From: Chlamydoabsidia padenii
Lineage: Eukaryota > Mucoromycota > Mucoromycetes > Mucorales > Cunninghamellaceae
Length of the DNA stretch: 64,000 nt
Direction of reading: 5' to 3'
Assembly (NCBI GenBank): GCA_025330725.1
Contig: JAIWND010000011.1
Span: 806,001 to 870,000, forward strand
Shown: positions 36,618 to 46,132 of the stretch, piece after piece
Position numbering within the stretch: the first letter of the stretch is position 1
Layout: each line of letters starts with the position of its first letter
Program-made: the position numbers and the translations under genes
Notes under the pieces: model-generated
The model's database searches: none
The model's input: only the letters and a program-made list of their open reading frames with translations
Told to the model about the DNA's origin: nothing

Positions 36618-36996
36618 CTATTGAAGTTGGCTATTGTAGTAGATTTCAGCTTGTTCTTCAGCATGACGCTTAGCCTTTTGCTTGTCAATAAAGTCCAACC
36701 CCTTGGTTTCCACCAACTTGTCAAGAGCACCACCGACGAAACCAGCGAGAATTTGCTTGGCCTTGGCATGTTCAACAGGTTTGCCATTCTTGGCACAGTG
36801 TTCATTGTAAGCCTTGAGAGCTTCATATGTGGCAGCACCAGCAATTGCTTCGTGGGTGAGAGATCCCTTGTGTTCTTCAGATGCACCGTGGACTTCTTCG
36901 TGTTGCTTGTGGAAAATATCAGAGAGACCCCTATACCGAAAAAACAATAGATGTAAGTGAACGTGTTTGTAAAAACGGACAATGGTTTACTTACAT
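36618..36996 (-). CDS. CipC-like/DUF3759 stress protein with intron-split start codon
   Basis: The conserved body (HEAIAGAATYEALKAYNEHCAKNGKPVEHAKAKQILAGFVGGALDKLVETKGLDFIDKQKAKRHAEEQA, seen as successive short blocks) is the CipC/DUF3759 family, small fungal proteins induced by antibiotic or other stress; the biochemical role is unknown. The family usually begins MGxx. Here an intron with donor GTAAGT at 36994 and acceptor TATAG at 36931 joins AT (36996-36995) to G (36930), creating ATG followed by GGLSDIF-like sequence (MGLSDIF). The alternative in-frame start within the intron would give MFFRYRGLS and lacks the Gly. Stop at 36620-36618. The product is about 104 residues. Confidence 0.85.
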
Positions 36997-37569
36997 GTTT
37001 TTATATTGTGTAAAAGATAAGAAACGAAAAAAAAAAAAAAAAAAGAAATAGAGGCGGATCCCTTATATACCTTTTTTTCGGTTGCGCCTCCAGGCGGGAT
37101 TCCAATAGGTGGTACACGATTGCATATAGGGTGCATATCACTAGCGTCTTTTTTTTTTTTTCATGCCAAAACCAAATCGTATTAGATTCCCTTTTTCTTG
37201 ACATATTTTTACTAAAAGGTCCAGCAAAAACACGATATAATGGTACGCTGCCCTTGATGGTCCTTCTTCTTCGAGACCGACAGATTCAGATCCCGTCAGT
37301 TACCTTTTATGTAACGTATCCCGATAAACTACGTCAATGAAACCTCGGCGTAACTCCAATGCATTATTATATTGGTTTCATACAAAAAAAAAAGATGCAA
37401 CCAGCCATGAAAGACATATTATCCTGTGGGAAAAACAAGCCGTTCATCCGCATTTCACCCAATTTAGACTTTTTATCATACATATGATAATAAACTTTTA
37501 TTATTCCGTGTGTAACCATTCCCGTCCCTTATGACATAACAAATCATCGCCATTTTTATTTATAATTGT
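36997..37569. other. intergenic
   Basis: A/T-rich with two variants of the recurrent motif (37091-37106 GGCGGGATTCC; 37285-37299 TTCAGATCCCGTC). No gene seen. Confidence 0.5.
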
Positions 37570-38754
37570 TTAAAAAGTTTGTAGATAGACTAGAGTAAAA
37601 ACACCCACAAGCAAGTGACAATCCATTCGATCCGTCATACCACCATGTCCAGGAATCCATTGATCAAAATCCTTGACCCCTTTAGCGCGTTTCAAGGCAC
37701 TAGCGAAGAATCCACCAAAAGGTGCAGCGAGAGAAGCATAGGTGGCCAATACCATACCATGACAATGCGTCCACCTTTGATGGTCGTGCTAATAAAAAAG
37801 AGAGTGGGGTGAGAAGGGTGGATCGATGTGTGTGTGTGTGTGTGTTTTTTTTACCTTGGCGAAGAGAGAGCCATACTGAGCAAGCCAACCAGAGAACTAG
37901 AGTATACAAGGTGTTCAATTATTGTCTATATTTTGCTATCACTTACCATGTATCCAAATACCATGGTAATAAACCAGGCACCGAGAAATCCTTCAAGCGT
38001 TTTATTGGGACTGATCGAGATTAATTTCCTTTTTCCAAACCAGCGGCCACAAACATAAGCAGCAATATCATTACACACCACCAGAGAGCATGGCAAGAGG
38101 AACCTATAACAAGAAGAGTCAGTCAGAATATAAAGTGGGGGAGGACTTGCCAATACAATCCCTGGCGGAGATTCAAACATAGGACCAAGACTTGAGTAGT
38201 GGTAAATAAGTTGAGAGTATGCATCCAAAAGAAATGACCTAGTTGTAAAAGTAACCCATCCATAGTAAGTTGGAAAAAGGAAGCCACAAACCCTATATGT
38301 AAAAAGTAAGTATGAGTTGGTATATAAAGAAGAGTATCTTGACTTACAGCTTGTATAGGCAACAAGACAACCTAACCGAAGCCAAGCAAGAAAAGTCTTA
38401 TCCAACTCTTGTACTTCACCCAACATCCAAATACTCCAAATGGCAAATAAATACCTACATGAGAAAAAAAAAAAAAAGTGAGTTGAATAGAGTCATGTTA
38501 ATGGGGATTTACCAGTCAAGATAATCTTGGTGTTTCTTTTCGGTAAATAGACGCAGGCCTTGAAGTTCCTATACATGTATAAAAAAGATGAGTACTACTT
38601 TCTTTTAAAAAAGTCAGTATGTTATTACCTGAAACACTTTGACCTGGATAGCATAGATGGATAAGACCAGAGTGCGGTACCCCATCATGACGATCGCCAC
38701 CAGCAAGGCCACCATGACAAACGTATAGATAAAACGATAATAAAAGTTGGACAT
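37570..38754 (-). CDS. CDS1: phosphatidate cytidylyltransferase (CDP-DAG synthase), short form
   Basis: ATG at 38754-38752, stop TAA at 37572-37570, about seven exons. A membrane-helix N-terminus (FYYRFIYTFVMVALLVAIVMMG) leads to FQELQGL, several helices, CNDIAAYVCGRWFGKR, SPNKTLEGFLGAW and the C-terminal signature GGFFASALKRA.GVKDFD.WIPGHGGMTDRMDC with the metal-binding DRMDC. The enzyme makes CDP-diacylglycerol from phosphatidate and CTP in the ER membrane, the branch point to PI, PS and cardiolipin. The spliced product is only about 285 residues versus roughly 400-460 for most fungal enzymes: the cytosolic N-terminus and the loop between the EGF..A helix and the APFGGFFAS helix are very short. 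All catalytic landmarks remain. A motif copy lies 136 bp upstream. Confidence 0.88.
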
Positions 38755-39208
38755 GTTAAAGCCAGTTTGTATTTCTTTCTTCTACTACTATTTACCTTTC
38801 TTTATATATAAAGCAAGTGCTTGTTTACCAATCCCTCCTTTTTATCCACCCTCCATGTGTGAGAGAATGAAAAGAGAGAAAGAGTGATTGAAATCCCGCC
38901 CAATCCTGTTAAAAGCATGAATTTCCCCGCTTTCATGCAAAATGTCCTTTAGCCACCCTACTGATAAGTGTTGACAAGTGTAAACAAGAAATTTTTCAAA
39001 AAGAAAAAAAAAAGGAGGTGGTGAGTGATGATTCTCTTTTTATAGTAATGGGCAAGGTCGTATATTCTCCCCCGTTGTATGGAAAAGACGTGCCTAATCC
39101 GACTAGATTATACATACATAAATATAAAGAGATTGTTTATTCTAATATGTCTATCGTTTTAAGGGGATTCTAATTAATCAAGACTAGGGGTATAAGATGG
39201 TGTCATTC

Positions 39209-39240
<32 letters not shown>

Positions 39241-39259
39241 AGAGGTTTCTGTGTGCATG
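38755..39259. other. intergenic
   Basis: Contains AAATCCCGCCC at 38887-38901, the only strong site, and a TA dinucleotide run at about 39213-39240. No gene seen. Confidence 0.5.
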
Positions 39260-39651
39260 TCAATAATGACACGAGTGGATGGAATGGGCGGTGCTGAGAC
39301 TATAGGAGGATAAGGAAGAAGGCAAGCTGGTATAACTGGTACTGGTCAGGTATCGATTCAAGTGAGCGATCGAGGATTCCGTCGGCAGTTCGGCATTTTT
39401 CCATCCACATTGACCACATTCATAACGTACCGAATTTTTATCCTTGATCCGTCAGTTGAGAAGAATCAATTGGCGTTCAGATCGAGTCAATTGGACCGAG
39501 TGGGTGTTTTTGCATTCAGGGCATGGGTGTGAAGTGTTTTCTAATGAGATTTTGCGTCCTGATCTACTGGCTAAAGGGTTGTATTAGCCTATGCCATACT
39601 CGTATTATGTGTCTATTGTTCATTCTTACCAAAGATAAAAGAAGTGGTCAT
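39260..39651 (-). pseudogene. small zinc-ribbon protein gene with one in-frame TGA
   Basis: ATG at 39651-39649 (MTTSFIF), an intron with donor GTAAGA at about 39629 and acceptor TTTAG at about 39573, then ASRSGRKISLENTSHPCPEC, VQLTRSERQLILLN, a TGA at 39454-39452, and RIKDKNSVRYECGQCGWKN in the same frame, ending at TGA 39262-39260. The two CxxC pairs (CPEC and CGQC) around a basic strand are a zinc ribbon like those of small uncharacterised fungal proteins. Both pairs being in one frame with a single stop between suggests a recent nonsense change, stop readthrough (the next base is C) or a base error, not a random open frame. Function unknown. Confidence 0.5.
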
Positions 39652-39807
39652 AATTAATGAGCAAGAGAGAGAGAGAGAAAGAAAAGAAAAGAAGAAGAAA
39701 GGGTCAATTTTGTACTTTTTCGCGTGGAACTATAAATGGCCCTAAAATGGACTAGAAGGATTGCCACGTTCTTGTCAATCCAATTGAATTCACACCCCGC
39801 TCCCGCT

Positions 39808-39942
39808 TGTCATATACTCCGCTCTTTCTCTATATATATTTATCCTTTGTTATATCAATAAACATTATCTTTTCTTCTCACTCATATCTCATCTCTTATT
39901 TGGACTCCGCTCCGTCTCCGTCTTTAAAACCTAAACATTACA
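39808..39942 (+). repeat. 5' LTR
   Basis: 135 bp, TG...CA termini, with TATATATATT and AATAAAC (possible TATA and polyadenylation-type signals) inside. Matches the 3' LTR along its whole length. Confidence 0.93.
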
Positions 39943-39960
39943 TGGTGAGACTACCAAACC
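39943..39960 (+). other. candidate tRNA primer-binding site
   Basis: Begins TGG directly at the LTR boundary, as expected for pairing with a tRNA 3' CCA end. The tRNA species is not identified. Confidence 0.55.
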
Positions 39961-39963
39961 ACC

Positions 39964-42900
39964 ATGGCGCCTAAATATTCAACAACACCGGGGATCAACC
40001 CTAACCAGCTCCAACAATCCAGTGAATTCACCAACTGGTTACAGCTACAAACGGCAGAAAAGCTCCCAATCACACCCTACTCGCCCAATACCAGTCTTCG
40101 TTCATGGTTTAAAACTTATGAAGCAATCGCCGACAGCTATGGCATACCACATCAACTCCTTATCCGACCCTCAATCAACCTTTTACCCCAACAACTCCAA
40201 GTGTACGCACTCAAGCTGAATCCAATCTTACTAACATCATGGAACCGCTACCAAGAGACGTTGCTGGCACGGTTCGGCAGACCTGCCGAAAAAGAGGATC
40301 AAGAGACCATGGCTAAACTCAACCAACTTAAACAACAACGAAACCAACCTTTGGCTCTTCATGCGACTGACTTCGACAACACTATTAGGGATCTCAACAA
40401 GGCAAAACGGGACAGAGAACTCATTGACATCTTTATTCGGTCTCTACACTCTGAAACACTCAAATATCTATTATTTTCACAGCTGCGCGCATTCGACAGA
40501 GATAACTCAAATGGTGACCCAAAGGACAAAAAATCTCTCACTTTAGCAGAAGTTGTCGACGAAGCCCTCAGCATCGAACAGAACGTTTATGATTATCCTT
40601 CTCTCTTCAACGATCAACCTCAACAATTCAACCATCAACAAAACATACAACCTATCGACGAAGACGTGGAAATGATTGGCCATATTCGGCATGGACAGCG
40701 AAACGGTAACCGCAACAACAACTACAACAACAACAATCACCACAACAATAACCGACGCAACAACAACAACCAACAAAAACGTGCGTGGACCGAAAACGGA
40801 AAACCCATTTGCGACGTATGTGGAAAAATTGGTCATCTCACAAAACGATGTTACAAGAACGCCAAAGCCAACCGTGGGAACTACACTAAATCAACTCGCA
40901 ATGTCAATTCGGTGCAAGTTTCTGGCAACACCAATGATACACAAAAAGCTTCTGAAAACTCGGAAAGGAAAGTAGAAATCAATCATATATCTCATGTTGC
41001 AAACACTCGATACTACTCACCCCATTGCTCTATTTCTATTCAAGGCCACGACTTATTGGCGTTAGTCGATACAGGCGCTGAAATCTCGGCAATTGACTAT
41101 TCCACATGCACCAAACTCAACCTTGCACTTGACACCACAAATTCCATAGACTATCAAGATATTAATGGGAACACAACATCCACCTGCGGTACAGCAAAAG
41201 TGATATTATTCGGAAAACAGGTGCACCTACATGTGATTCAGAATCTCTCGAAATCATTAGTCATCGGGTATGATCTTATTAAGCAACTCAAAGGGATTGT
41301 GGACTCGAACAAGCAGCAATTGATCATCAACATCAACGGCAACAAAATTGATATACCGATCGCATCAAAATCTTCCAACATATTTGCAACCTCTGTTCTC
41401 ACACCAAACGAAAAACAGCAAATACATCAAATCATTCAACATCACTCGGCCATAATTCCGGAGAATAACAAAAAACCATCCGTGACCAACCTCATCGAAT
41501 TTACAATCGATACTGGTGATTCCCAACCTATATTCATTCCACCACGGCGCTTGCACCCAATAATACAGCAACAAATGGACACGGAATTGGAAGAACTCAT
41601 CTCTCTCAACATCATTTCATTGGTCCAGTCTCCACAGTGGGCCTCACCAGCTCACATGGTGAAGAAAGCAGATGGATCATACCGTCTTGTTGGTGATTAC
41701 AAAGCTATTAATCAGGTGACAAAAAGAATACAATACACATTTACTTCCATACATGACGCTCTTGATTCATTAGGACAAGCAACAATATTCACCAAATTGG
41801 ATCTCGCTAGCGGCTACTGGCAAATACCGGTGAAACAAGAGCATCGTCCAAAAACTGCTCTGTCAACAAGAAACGGTGTATATCAATTCAACGTCATGCC
41901 TTTTGGTCTATCCAACGCTCCAGCCGTCTTCCAATCACTAATGGATCAAGTACTGTCTAACTTAAAATGGTCCTGCTGTACGTGTTATATGGACGACATT
42001 GTCATCTACTCCTCCTCCATCTCTCAACACCTCCAACATCTACAACTGGTTCTCGATGCTCTTCTCGCTGCTAATCTGTCCATCAAGCTGTCAAAATGCC
42101 AATTTGCTGTTCCAAAAATCAAGTATCTCGGTTTCATCATCTCTGAAAACGGCGTAACATCAGATCCAGATAAAATTGCACCAATCATCAACTTCCCAAC
42201 ACCTCAAACGATAAAACATGTCGAGCGCTTCCTTGGAATGGCCAATGTGTACCATCGATTCATATCTTCTTTTGCCGTCAAATCGGAGCCACTGCGTCGC
42301 CTCAAGAAAAAAGAAACCCCCTTCACGTGGAACACCGATCAACAACATGCTTTCACGACATTAAAAAACGACCTTGCATCTTTGCCAACACTCAAGCAAC
42401 CCAACTTTATACTCCCATTCGAAATTCACTCTGATGCAGCTACAACATCTGGAATTGCAGTAATTCTTTGCCAACGCCATCATGATTACCCTTATCCTTT
42501 ATCGTTTGCATCTAGATCTCTCTCACCTGCTGAAAAGAACTATAGCGTCCAGGAACTTGAAGCTCTCGCGATATACTGGGGAATCAAGAAGTTTCGCTGC
42601 TACATTGAATGCTCACCAGTCACCGTATACACTGACCACTCTTCCTTATCATGGCTACTCAACACCAAGGAGCACCATCAACCTCGGCTCTGGCGCTGGT
42701 CATTATTCCTCAAACAATTTGATATCAACATACAATACATCAAGGGCTCCAACAACCATGCAGCAGACGCTCTCTCTCGACACCCACTACCGTCAATGCA
42801 TGCAATTTCAACATCATTCACAGCACTCAACACAATTGATTGGAAATCTGCACAAGAAAAGGATCTCCTTATAGGGAAGTTGAAACTGAAAGTAAACAGA

Positions 42901-44070
42901 AAGGACTCTCGATACACACTCATTGATTTTATCTTGTACAAATTGCTCCCTAGGTCGTCAGACAAGTCCAAAAACAACATTTGCTTGGTGGTACCTTCTC
43001 AACTTCAATCATTAGTCATACAACAACACCATGCAAGCATCTGGGCTGGACATTTTGGAATAAACAAGACAATCAAGAAAATCATAAACTCAAAACTTTG
43101 GTGGACAACAATATACAGCGACGTCAAAAACTTTATCACCAAATGCAATCTGTGTCAACAAACGAAATCACCAAATCACCCTATAAAGACAATTGACCGC
43201 GACACCACCGGCAATCATCCGTTTCACCGTGTAGCTTTGGATTTTTTTGGACCTCTACCAAAAACGAACAACAACAGTCAGTACATCCTGGTCATCGTGG
43301 ATACCTTCAGCCGATACATCGAACTCTATCCTATGCCAACTACAACTCAAGAAGCTGTAGTATCGATTCTATACAACAAATTTGTACCTAGACATGGCTT
43401 ACCATATGAATGGCTTTCCGACAATGGCCCACCCTTTGGATCATCCTTCGTCAACCAACTCGCACAAGCATTCCAAATTGACATCAAATTTACACCAGCG
43501 TATCACCCGCAATCGAACGGCATAGTGGAACGGATGATGGGTACCATTAGACGCATGATCATTTCCTACATCGACCAACCAAGAATAAACGAACATTGGG
43601 ACCAACATTTACGGATTTTCCGATTCGTCCACAACACAACAACACACGATTCAACGAAGAATACTCCCTTTTTCCTGGTTCACGGTCGCGAAGCACGCTT
43701 GCCTCTCATTTCTGGAAATGTCATCACTCCACCATCATACTCGCACACATCATATAAAGCACCACCCATCTCTGACTACATCGACAATATGAACTCGGTA
43801 TTGAACACTGCCTACGACGTTATATGTAATCACAAAGCGAAATCCTCATCTTTACGACCAAATCCTTATGCAGTCAACGACTCGGTCTTGCTCTTCAACA
43901 CACAACAAACTCGATCGCAACAACATCGGCACCGGAAACTGCTATTAGATTGGGTCGGTCCATATACAATCAAGGAAATCAACTCGCCTTCAACAGTTAC
44001 CTTAATAGATTCGAACAACAAAGTGACCAAAAACGTTCACATCAGCCGAATCAAGCAACATCACTCTTAA
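39964..44070 (+). CDS. Gag-Pol polyprotein of the Ty3/Gypsy element
   Basis: One frame of 1368 residues with an ACCATGG start context. In order: Gag-like N-terminus (about 30-200), Asn-rich linker, CCHC knuckle CDVCGKIGHLTKRC (about 285), aspartic protease LALVDTGAEISAID (about 370), reverse transcriptase with DLASGYWQI and the YMDD box (about 675), RNase H (EIHSDAATT, about 820; YTDHSSL), integrase zinc domain (H...H, CNLCQQ, about 1065) and the D-D-E catalytic triad seen at LDFFGPL, SDNGPPF and GIVERMMG (about 1095-1190), then a short DWVGPY..KEI tail, with no chromodomain recognised. Gag and Pol are fused without the frameshift or stop used by many relatives. All catalytic motifs are intact, so the element may be autonomous. 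Confidence 0.95.
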   Translation: MAPKYSTTPGINPNQLQQSSEFTNWLQLQTAEKLPITPYSPNTSLRSWFKTYEAIADSYGIPHQLLIRPSINLLPQQLQVYALKLNPILLTSWNRYQETLLARFGRPAEKEDQETMAKLNQLKQQRNQPLALHATDFDNTIRDLNKAKRDRELIDIFIRSLHSETLKYLLFSQLRAFDRDNSNGDPKDKKSLTLAEVVDEALSIEQNVYDYPSLFNDQPQQFNHQQNIQPIDEDVEMIGHIRHGQRNGNRNNNYNNNNHHNNNRRNNNNQQKRAWTENGKPICDVCGKIGHLTKRCYKNAKANRGNYTKSTRNVNSVQVSGNTNDTQKASENSERKVEINHISHVANTRYYSPHCSISIQGHDLLALVDTGAEISAIDYSTCTKLNLALDTTNSIDYQDINGNTTSTCGTAKVILFGKQVHLHVIQNLSKSLVIGYDLIKQLKGIVDSNKQQLIININGNKIDIPIASKSSNIFATSVLTPNEKQQIHQIIQHHSAIIPENNKKPSVTNLIEFTIDTGDSQPIFIPPRRLHPIIQQQMDTELEELISLNIISLVQSPQWASPAHMVKKADGSYRLVGDYKAINQVTKRIQYTFTSIHDALDSLGQATIFTKLDLASGYWQIPVKQEHRPKTALSTRNGVYQFNVMPFGLSNAPAVFQSLMDQVLSNLKWSCCTCYMDDIVIYSSSISQHLQHLQLVLDALLAANLSIKLSKCQFAVPKIKYLGFIISENGVTSDPDKIAPIINFPTPQTIKHVERFLGMANVYHRFISSFAVKSEPLRRLKKKETPFTWNTDQQHAFTTLKNDLASLPTLKQPNFILPFEIHSDAATTSGIAVILCQRHHDYPYPLSFASRSLSPAEKNYSVQELEALAIYWGIKKFRCYIECSPVTVYTDHSSLSWLLNTKEHHQPRLWRWSLFLKQFDINIQYIKGSNNHAADALSRHPLPSMHAISTSFTALNTIDWKSAQEKDLLIGKLKLKVNRKDSRYTLIDFILYKLLPRSSDKSKNNICLVVPSQLQSLVIQQHHASIWAGHFGINKTIKKIINSKLWWTTIYSDVKNFITKCNLCQQTKSPNHPIKTIDRDTTGNHPFHRVALDFFGPLPKTNNNSQYILVIVDTFSRYIELYPMPTTTQEAVVSILYNKFVPRHGLPYEWLSDNGPPFGSSFVNQLAQAFQIDIKFTPAYHPQSNGIVERMMGTIRRMIISYIDQPRINEHWDQHLRIFRFVHNTTTHDSTKNTPFFLVHGREARLPLISGNVITPPSYSHTSYKAPPISDYIDNMNSVLNTAYDVICNHKAKSSSLRPNPYAVNDSVLLFNTQQTRSQQHRHRKLLLDWVGPYTIKEINSPSTVTLIDSNNKVTKNVHISRIKQHHS

Positions 44071-44224
44071 TTATAAATTAAATTATATATTATTGTCATA
44101 TTTTTTTTTACATCATTTGGAGTCATGCTTTTTCCCACTGGGTTTTACCGCAGACTCCGTAGTTTATTGATCTTATATATATACTTTTTTTCTCTCACCA
44201 TTGTCTTCTTCTTAAACGTGGGGA

Positions 44225-44359
44225 TGTCATATACTCCGCTCTTTCTCTATATATATTTATCCTTTGTTATATCAATAAACATTATCTTTTCTTCTCACTC
44301 ATATCTCATCTCTTATTTGGACTCCGCTCCGTCTCCGTCTTTAAAACCTAAACATTACA
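44225..44359 (+). repeat. 3' LTR
   Basis: Full-length match to the 5' LTR; followed by the CGCT target duplication. Confidence 0.93.
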
Positions 44360-44363
44360 CGCT

Positions 44364-44870
44364 CGGTTCTCATTGTAGACGAATAATGAACGTGCAGAAC
44401 CCCTTGATGAGTCTCGTACACATAGAATAATTCCCCTCTTGAGCGGATCGAGATGAATGGGTTGATTTCACTGGACCCTATGTAGACTAATGAGGCTCTT
44501 TTTAAGGCGCATTGTTTTTTTTGGGGTCTTGTTTATGCAGCTAGATCAGACCGTAAAAGCTATTTTTATCCTTACAAAACATAAAGGTCCATGTTGTTTC
44601 AAAAACGCTCATCTATTATACTTCTCCTTTTGTGGATCATCTAATCCAAAGCGGGAAGGCAAGCACCCCTCGTTCTTTTTCTAGTGTCAGTTCTCCTATC
44701 CCAGGGAAAATGGGACCAGTCGGGATTTGAAATGCTGAGCTGCACAGGGGAGGTGTCCCTTTTTTTTCTAAATTTATCGTTCGCATTCATATTTTAATTC
44801 TTTCCCATCCTCCTAATTCCTTCTTCTTCTTCTTCTTTTTCTATGTAGTGTTTTTATATATGTGACCTTT
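44364..44870. other. intergenic
   Basis: Carries GTCGGGATTTGAAATG at 44719-44734, 137 bp before the next ATG, and a CTT-rich leader. No gene seen. Confidence 0.5.
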
Positions 44871-45632
44871 ATGACGGATACTTTACAAGACATCACATCG
44901 ACACAAGAACCATTCTTTTGTAAACTCAAGAGTGGGTTCTCTAAACTGATCAGTTGGCGTCGACACTCTCTTGTTGCTGACACCATTCATCAACAAGAAA
45001 GTTATATTAGCGATTCAAGTGACGACGATGAAAGTGACACAAGTGGACTACAACAAAGCATATACGTTAAAGACGATGATTTTGAAAGACGACGATACAA
45101 CAAAGCACGACGAGCCTCGGCCATCGAAACCCCTCCACTCACCAAACCTACCCATCGACATACAAAAAGCTTACAAACCACACCTCACACATCTCATATC
45201 TCCTTTTTATCAAACTCCACCGTGAACTCTGAAGACTTGACATCCAAGGAATTTGCAACTATGGCTGGTATCAAAATTCACTCTGAACAAAACATCATGC
45301 ATCATCCTTCTTTTTCTTGTTCTTCTTCTGCGGGTGATGATTGGTCCGTACTTTCCTCAAGATCAACTACTCCAAGTCAGATCTGGGATACTGGGTTTTG
45401 GAAACGACCAGACCAACACTATTTATTACCATCTCCACCACCTGTGCGAAAACACCGTTCGCAACACCGTCAGACTTTATCTTTACCTCCACCAATACCC
45501 ACCACTACGACCATTCGACACCATGCTAAAAGTAAAAGTACGTGTGATTTGCCTATTGTCCATGAATTGCGACATCATCCTGTGCTTCGAAAAGGTCGTT
45601 TTGAAGTCCAATTGGAGTCAAGTCCTTCTTAG
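44871..45632 (+). CDS. uncharacterised Ser/His/Pro-rich protein
   Basis: Single exon, 253 residues from the ATG at 44871 (an upstream in-frame GTG is not a credible start). It begins MTDTLQDITSTQEPFFCKLK, has an acidic serine cluster (SDSSDDDESDTSG, about residue 45), basic stretches (FERRRYNKARR), and a Pro/His-rich C-terminal half with SLPPPIP and a conserved-looking end RFEVQLESSPS. No catalytic or membrane feature is visible, and it is probably largely disordered. The serine/acidic cluster and RRASA-type site suggest phosphorylation, which is inference. I do not recognise the family. Its promoter carries the recurrent AAATCCCG-type motif. Confidence 0.65.
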   Translation: MTDTLQDITSTQEPFFCKLKSGFSKLISWRRHSLVADTIHQQESYISDSSDDDESDTSGLQQSIYVKDDDFERRRYNKARRASAIETPPLTKPTHRHTKSLQTTPHTSHISFLSNSTVNSEDLTSKEFATMAGIKIHSEQNIMHHPSFSCSSSAGDDWSVLSSRSTTPSQIWDTGFWKRPDQHYLLPSPPPVRKHRSQHRQTLSLPPPIPTTTTIRHHAKSKSTCDLPIVHELRHHPVLRKGRFEVQLESSPS

Positions 45633-46132
45633 TATAGTTTCTCTCCTTTTTTATTTTGTACTATTTCACCCCCCCCCCTCTTTCCCCATTTAAACAAATC
45701 ATAATAAAGAAATACCTTTTTTTATACCTGGTGTCGGAATTTGACCCTTTTGCATTGACCAGGAGTGGTATTTTGAAATCCCGCCAGACAATGTCTGGTG
45801 AGAACTCCATTGTATAGGTTCTTTGTAATTGTATAATGAATACATGTTGGAGGCTGGCTTTATTTCCCCTATCCCTTTCTTCTTCTTTATATATATATAC
45901 GAATGATCATCTCCTTTATGTACACCCTATGTGATTTTTTTTTTCATGGGCCCTTTTTGGTCGACTGAGCGGAGGTGGAATAGTCGTCCTTCTCTCAAGC
46001 ATGTGAAAAAAGTTATCATGCCTCTTTTTTTTTGTTGTTGTTGTTCCTCCTTTCTTCTTCCTTTTCTTCACCTACTTCTTTTTTTTTTTAGCTATCCACA
46101 GATTACTCATCTGCTCTCCATTACCATAGGCT

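Larger units (their letters stand above)
39808..44359 (+). mobile_element. complete Ty3/Gypsy-type LTR retrotransposon (4552 bp)
   Basis: Bounded by two 135-bp LTRs (39808-39942 and 44225-44359) that start TGTCATATAC and end TTACA; I find no difference between them by eye. A CGCT duplication flanks the element (39804-39807 and 44360-44363). A TGGTGAGAC sequence immediately after the left LTR fits a tRNA primer-binding site, and a purine tract GTGGGGA precedes the right LTR. A single ORF fills the interior. Identity of LTRs and intact coding imply a recent insertion. Confidence 0.93.

Noticed and set aside
39452..39454. TGA as selenocysteine
   Set aside because: Fungi generally lack the selenocysteine machinery, and the TGA is not at a catalytic Cys position.
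40676..40975. Thr-rich ORF within Gag-Pol
   Set aside because: Out-of-frame reading of the Asn-rich linker.
44862..44870. GTG start upstream of the 44.9-kb gene
   Set aside because: Not a credible fungal start; the ATG at 44871 is in frame nine bases later.
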